From Streptomyces sp. NBC_01478 (GTDB lineage: Bacteria; Actinomycetota; Actinomycetes; Streptomycetales; Streptomycetaceae): 64,000 bases of DNA. A program made the translations under genes and the position numbers. The stretch spans positions 2,709,501 through 2,773,500 of the forward strand of contig NZ_CP109444.1 of the NCBI RefSeq assembly GCF_036227225.1. Reading direction: 5' to 3'. The notes under the pieces are model-generated. The model was not told where the DNA came from, searched no databases, and saw only the letters and a list, made by a program, of their open reading frames with translations. Positions 61,048 through 64,000 of the stretch are shown here, piece after piece. Every line of letters begins with the position of its first letter. Position 1 is the first letter of the stretch.

Positions 61048-62438
61048 CTCTCCCCCAGTTCTCCGTAGAGCTCGACGCAGGTGTCCGTGGCGCGCTCCAG
61101 GCTGAGCAGCGGGAAGCGTTCGTCGGGCGCGTGGATCCGGTCGTCGGGGAGGCCGAAACCGAGGAGCAGGGTCTGGGTGCCGGTCACGGCGGCCAGTTCG
61201 GCGACGAAGGGGATCGAGCCGCCGGACGGCAGCAGCAGGGGCCCGCGGCCGAAGACCCGGACGCAGGCGCGTGTCGCCGCGTCGACGCCCGGTCCTTCCG
61301 GGTCCAGGGTGTAGGGCGGGCAGGCGGCGAGGACGCGCAGGCGACTGTGTACGGTGCGCGGGGTGCGGTCGGCCAGGTGGGTCCGCAGCGCCCGGGCCAC
61401 CGCGGCGGGGCGCTGGCCCGGAACCAGGCGGACGCTCAGGTGGGCGCTCGCGCGGGCCGGGATCGCCCCTCTGGCCGTGCCGGAGAGACCGGTGACGACG
61501 ACGGCCGGGCGGACGGTGGTGCGTTCGAAGGCGGAGTACCCGGGTTCGCCGGCCCCGGTACCGGCGCCGGCGGGGGCCAGGAGTTCGGCGGCACGGGGAC
61601 CGTCGCGAGCCAGGCGGGCCCGCCGCACGGGATCGAGGGGGCGTACGTCGTCGTAGAAACCCCGGACCGCGATCCGGCCGCCGGGCGTGTGGAGGCCGGC
61701 CACCAGGGCGCACAGGGTCCGGGCGGGTTCGGCCACCGCGCCGCCGAAGGCGCCGGCGTGCAGTGCGGTGGCGGGGCCGGTCACCTCGATGCGGGCGGCG
61801 AGCGAGCCGCGCAGTCCGTCGACCAGTACGGGGGTGTGCGCGTCCCGCATCCGGGTGTCGGACACGACGGCGAGGTCGGCCCGCAGATACGCGGGGCCGC
61901 GACGCAGGGCGTGCGACAGCGTGGGGCTGCCGATCTCCTCCTCGCCGTCCAGCACGACCCGCAGATTGACCGGGGGTCCGCCGGTGGCCAGCCAGGCCTC
62001 GATCGCGGCGAGATGGGCGGTGAGCTGTCCCTTGTCGTCACTGGCGCCGCGCGCGTGGACGTACCCGCTGTCGAGACGCGGCCGGAACGGGTCCGTGGTC
62101 CACGCGGAGCGGGGTGCGGCGGGCTGGACGTCGTAGTGCCCGTAGACGAGGAGCACGGGGGCGCCCGGCCGGTGGAGCCAGTCGGCGGTGACGACGGGGG
62201 CGGCTCGGCCAGGGCGGACGGTGACCGTGTCGAGGCCGATGCGGCGCAGGTGTGCGGCGAGGCGCGCGGCACACCGCCGGAGGTCGGCGCGATGCCCTGC
62301 CGCGGCGCTGACGGTGGGGTACCGCAGCAGCGCGCACAGCAGGGCGAGCGTGGCGGGGCGCCGGGTCCGTGCGAGACGCAGCGCGGCTTCGGTTCGGGCC
62401 CGGGACCGGGACCGGACGGCCCGGGGCTGAGCGCTCAT
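61044..62438 (-). CDS. M20-family dipeptidase-like metallopeptidase
   Basis: The 464-residue protein is of the CPG2/dipeptidase type: LLVYGHYDVQPA, HARGASDDKGQLTAHLAA, VVLDGEEEIGSPTL, an Asp in LAVVSDTRM and the late His in GLPDDRIHAPDE. It probably hydrolyses short peptides. Its stop codon overlaps that of the convergent M1 peptidase: the four bases CTAG at 61044-61047 give TAG on both strands. Convergent placement next to the Pls-type synthetase suggests a place in polymer turnover, but general peptide use is equally possible. The first 35 residues are Arg-rich. Confidence 0.87.
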   Translation of the reverse strand: MSAQPRAVRSRSRARTEAALRLARTRRPATLALLCALLRYPTVSAAAGHRADLRRCAARLAAHLRRIGLDTVTVRPGRAAPVVTADWLHRPGAPVLLVYGHYDVQPAAPRSAWTTDPFRPRLDSGYVHARGASDDKGQLTAHLAAIEAWLATGGPPVNLRVVLDGEEEIGSPTLSHALRRGPAYLRADLAVVSDTRMRDAHTPVLVDGLRGSLAARIEVTGPATALHAGAFGGAVAEPARTLCALVAGLHTPGGRIAVRGFYDDVRPLDPVRRARLARDGPRAAELLAPAGAGTGAGEPGYSAFERTTVRPAVVVTGLSGTARGAIPARASAHLSVRLVPGQRPAAVARALRTHLADRTPRTVHSRLRVLAACPPYTLDPEGPGVDAATRACVRVFGRGPLLLPSGGSIPFVAELAAVTGTQTLLLGFGLPDDRIHAPDERFPLLSLERATDTCVELYGELGES

Positions 62439-62473
62439 CGGCCCGTCCTCCAGGTCGCCGGGTCAGGGGGTGG

Positions 62474-63670
62474 TCACACCCGGACCCCGTTCAGTGGTGC
62501 CGGGGCCCGGCCTCGGGTGGCGGGACTCCTGGAGGGGGGCGGGGTGGGGCGATGGGAGTCGCGTCGGGTGGTCGTCAGGGGGGCGCGGGATCGGTCCCAG
62601 GGGAAGGTGCGGCGGTCCTCCTGGCGGGATGCCATGCCCAGGGACTGGGCGCTGGTGAGCCACTCCTCCGCGCTCTCGGCGATCTCCAGCAGCAGTGCCT
62701 CGAAGTTCGCGCGCTGGGTCTGCAGCAGGTGCGGCTGGGCCAGCCAGCGCAGCACCTCACGGCCCGCGATCGCCATCCGCTGCCGGGGCGAGGTGACCAG
62801 GCGCTCGCCGAAGTACTGGGCGAGCACGATCTCGACCACGTCCCACGCGGTGTCGGCGCCGAAGAGCCGTTTGATGTCGTCCGAGCCGAGGATCCGGTAG
62901 GCCTCGTCGAGCAGTTGCATCACTTCGACGCGCAACACGTTGACATGGCCGTACGAGGTGAACTTCAGGTTGTTGCGCAGGTCCAGGCCCGCCCTGCGGA
63001 CCACCGCGATGCTGCCGAAGCTGGGGTCGTAGGCCCGCTCGCGCACCACGTCCGCGATCCGCTTGTCGCGGTGGAAGAGGGCGACCTGGTTCATGAAGTG
63101 TTCCAGCAGGCCGTGGTAGTCGGAGTTGGCCCGCGAGCCGGTCGGCACGGGCGAGCGGCCGTAGCCGAACGCCCTGCGGTACGCGGCGAGCCGGTCCCGC
63201 CGGGTGTAGCGCAGCACTTCCCGCCGGTCGAACTGGTAGAGCGCGTACGCTCCCGCGCCGCTGGACAGGTAGACCGCGCCGGCGCGGAACAGCTCCTGGA
63301 GCTTCTGCACCGCGCGGAAGACCCCGACCATCTCGTGCTGGTAGATGTAGTAGAGGTCCGCCATCGCGACGAGCCGCTCGGCCGATACCGACTCGTCGTA
63401 CGGCTCGATCTCCTGTGGCAGCCGGGTCTTGCCGAGCGCGTCGGCGGCCTGCTCGCCGATGCCGACGAGCTGGGCGAGCCCTTTGTCGGGCGGGGGTTTC
63501 TGTTGCAGGTCGGCCTTGACCGCGGACCGCAGCAGGTCGTCGATCTGCTTGGTCAGGACGTCCGCGAGCTGTGGGTCGGCGACGAGCTGCGCGGACAGCC
63601 GGTCGGTGACGGTCTCCCGGAGGGCCGCGATGCGGTCGAGGAAGGCCTGGTATTCCTGTGCGTTCGCCAT
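62474..63670 (-). CDS. Unrecognised 398-residue protein
   Basis: I do not recognise this family. The protein is mainly helical: an N-terminal region (QEYQAFLDRIAALRETVTDRLSAQL), a segment rich in Tyr and Arg (YALYQFDRREVLRYTRRDRLAAYRRAFGYGRSPVP), a middle region (LRNNLKFTSYGHVNVLRVEVMQLLDEAYRILGSDDIKRLF) and a Pro/Arg/Ser-rich tail of about 45 residues that looks disordered. No signal peptide or membrane helix is seen. The ATG has GGAGG upstream. It lies 12 bases after the partial gene at the window edge on the same strand, so the two are probably co-transcribed. It could be a structural component of a larger system beyond the edge. Confidence 0.72.
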   Translation of the reverse strand: MANAQEYQAFLDRIAALRETVTDRLSAQLVADPQLADVLTKQIDDLLRSAVKADLQQKPPPDKGLAQLVGIGEQAADALGKTRLPQEIEPYDESVSAERLVAMADLYYIYQHEMVGVFRAVQKLQELFRAGAVYLSSGAGAYALYQFDRREVLRYTRRDRLAAYRRAFGYGRSPVPTGSRANSDYHGLLEHFMNQVALFHRDKRIADVVRERAYDPSFGSIAVVRRAGLDLRNNLKFTSYGHVNVLRVEVMQLLDEAYRILGSDDIKRLFGADTAWDVVEIVLAQYFGERLVTSPRQRMAIAGREVLRWLAQPHLLQTQRANFEALLLEIAESAEEWLTSAQSLGMASRQEDRRTFPWDRSRAPLTTTRRDSHRPTPPPSRSPATRGRAPAPLNGVRV

Positions 63671-63682
63671 GGGTCTCCTCCG

Positions 63683-64000
63683 TCAGGTCCGTAGGGCCTC
63701 GACCGTGTTGCTGCGGATGTCGTCCTCGGTGACGAGTGTGATCAGCCAGGTGAGGCCGGGCGGCGCGGCGGCGGGCAGGGCGTCGAAGGTGCAGAGCGCG
63801 CGCCCGAGGCAGTCCGTGTCCACCTGCTGGGACTCCGTCTCACCCAGATCGGGCCGCCCGGCCGCGACGAGCACGGCCGTCGAGTGCGGGGTGAAGCCGC
63901 GGCCCACCAGGGCCACGGTCGGGGTGGTGCCGCGCACGTGGGCGTGGTCGACGAAGACGATCTCGGGCGGTTCGGGGCGCTGTACGGCGCCCGCCAGCGT
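63683..64000 (-). CDS. C-terminal part of an Ig/IPT-like domain protein (cut by window edge)
   Basis: The frame is open from the right edge to the stop at 63683 (105 residues visible). The visible part has IVFVDHAHVRGTTPTVALVGRGFTPHST, then two Cys in DTDCLGRALCTFDALP, and ends WLITLVTEDDIRSNTVEALRT. The G-x-G-F-x-P-x-S pattern resembles IPT/TIG or related beta-sandwich domains. A GTG at 63937 could be a start, but the upstream frame stays open with good codon use, so the gene more likely continues. It is followed after 12 bases by the unrecognised gene. Confidence 0.6.
   Translation of the reverse strand, partial: TLAGAVQRPEPPEIVFVDHAHVRGTTPTVALVGRGFTPHSTAVLVAAGRPDLGETESQQVDTDCLGRALCTFDALPAAAPPGLTWLITLVTEDDIRSNTVEALRT

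Overview
The window is chromosomal DNA from a Streptomyces or very close relative. The evidence is the very high G+C content and GC-rich third codon positions, a Pup-proteasome locus (dop, arc), a mycothiol gene (mshC), the gyl glycerol operon, two chaplin genes (chpC, chpH) and a leucine tRNA with encoded CCA. Gene order is dense and mostly housekeeping, so it reads as core chromosome with a few accessory spots.

Layout. 1-6383: dop (cut by the window edge), arc, a ferredoxin, a small secreted protein, trmI and a membrane site-2 protease. 6559-15201: a Fe-S RecB-type nuclease, an orphan LuxR-type response regulator, a peptide-binding lipoprotein, a HAD phosphatase and metH. 15532-20691: gylR followed by glpF-glpK-glpD, with a matching candidate GylR operator before gylR and before glpF. 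20817-37875: a complete methionine-salvage region: mtnK with an Rbs-type ABC importer on the minus strand, divergent mtnD-mtnC-mtnB, mtnA, and then a nucleoside-type ABC importer translationally coupled to a nucleoside phosphorylase and an MTA/SAH-type deaminase, closed by a GntR regulator. 38085-43673: PAC2 protein, mshC and three conserved actinobacterial companions, then CorA. 43701-50521: ferritin-like protein, F420-type oxidoreductase, aldo/keto reductase, a RecD2-like protein with ruined ATPase motifs, two small conserved proteins. 50597-52147: chaplins. 52327-64000: M20 peptidase, tRNA-Leu, an HNH protein, a poly-lysine-synthetase-like NRPS coupled to an M1 peptidase, another M20 peptidase, and two unrecognised genes at the edge.

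How the parts fit. The salvage region can be read as two feeding routes into one pathway. An imported thioribose is phosphorylated by MtnK. An imported nucleoside would be deaminated and phosphorolysed. Both routes would give methylthioribose-1-phosphate for MtnA, MtnB, MtnC and MtnD, which regenerate the methionine precursor; metH lies nearby. Substrate assignments for both importers are inference from neighbourhood.

The most unusual items are a gene of twelve 11-residue repeats lying between the ATPase and permease genes of the Rbs-type importer with overlapping start and stop at both ends (23610-24107), a 21-codon cysteine-rich leader peptide before the nucleoside importer (30421-30486), a Pls-type synthetase with a lysine-like adenylation code plus two peptidases (55733-62438), a His/Gly-rich linker in a wall-anchored chaplin, and a pseudo-helicase followed by 41-bp tandem repeats.
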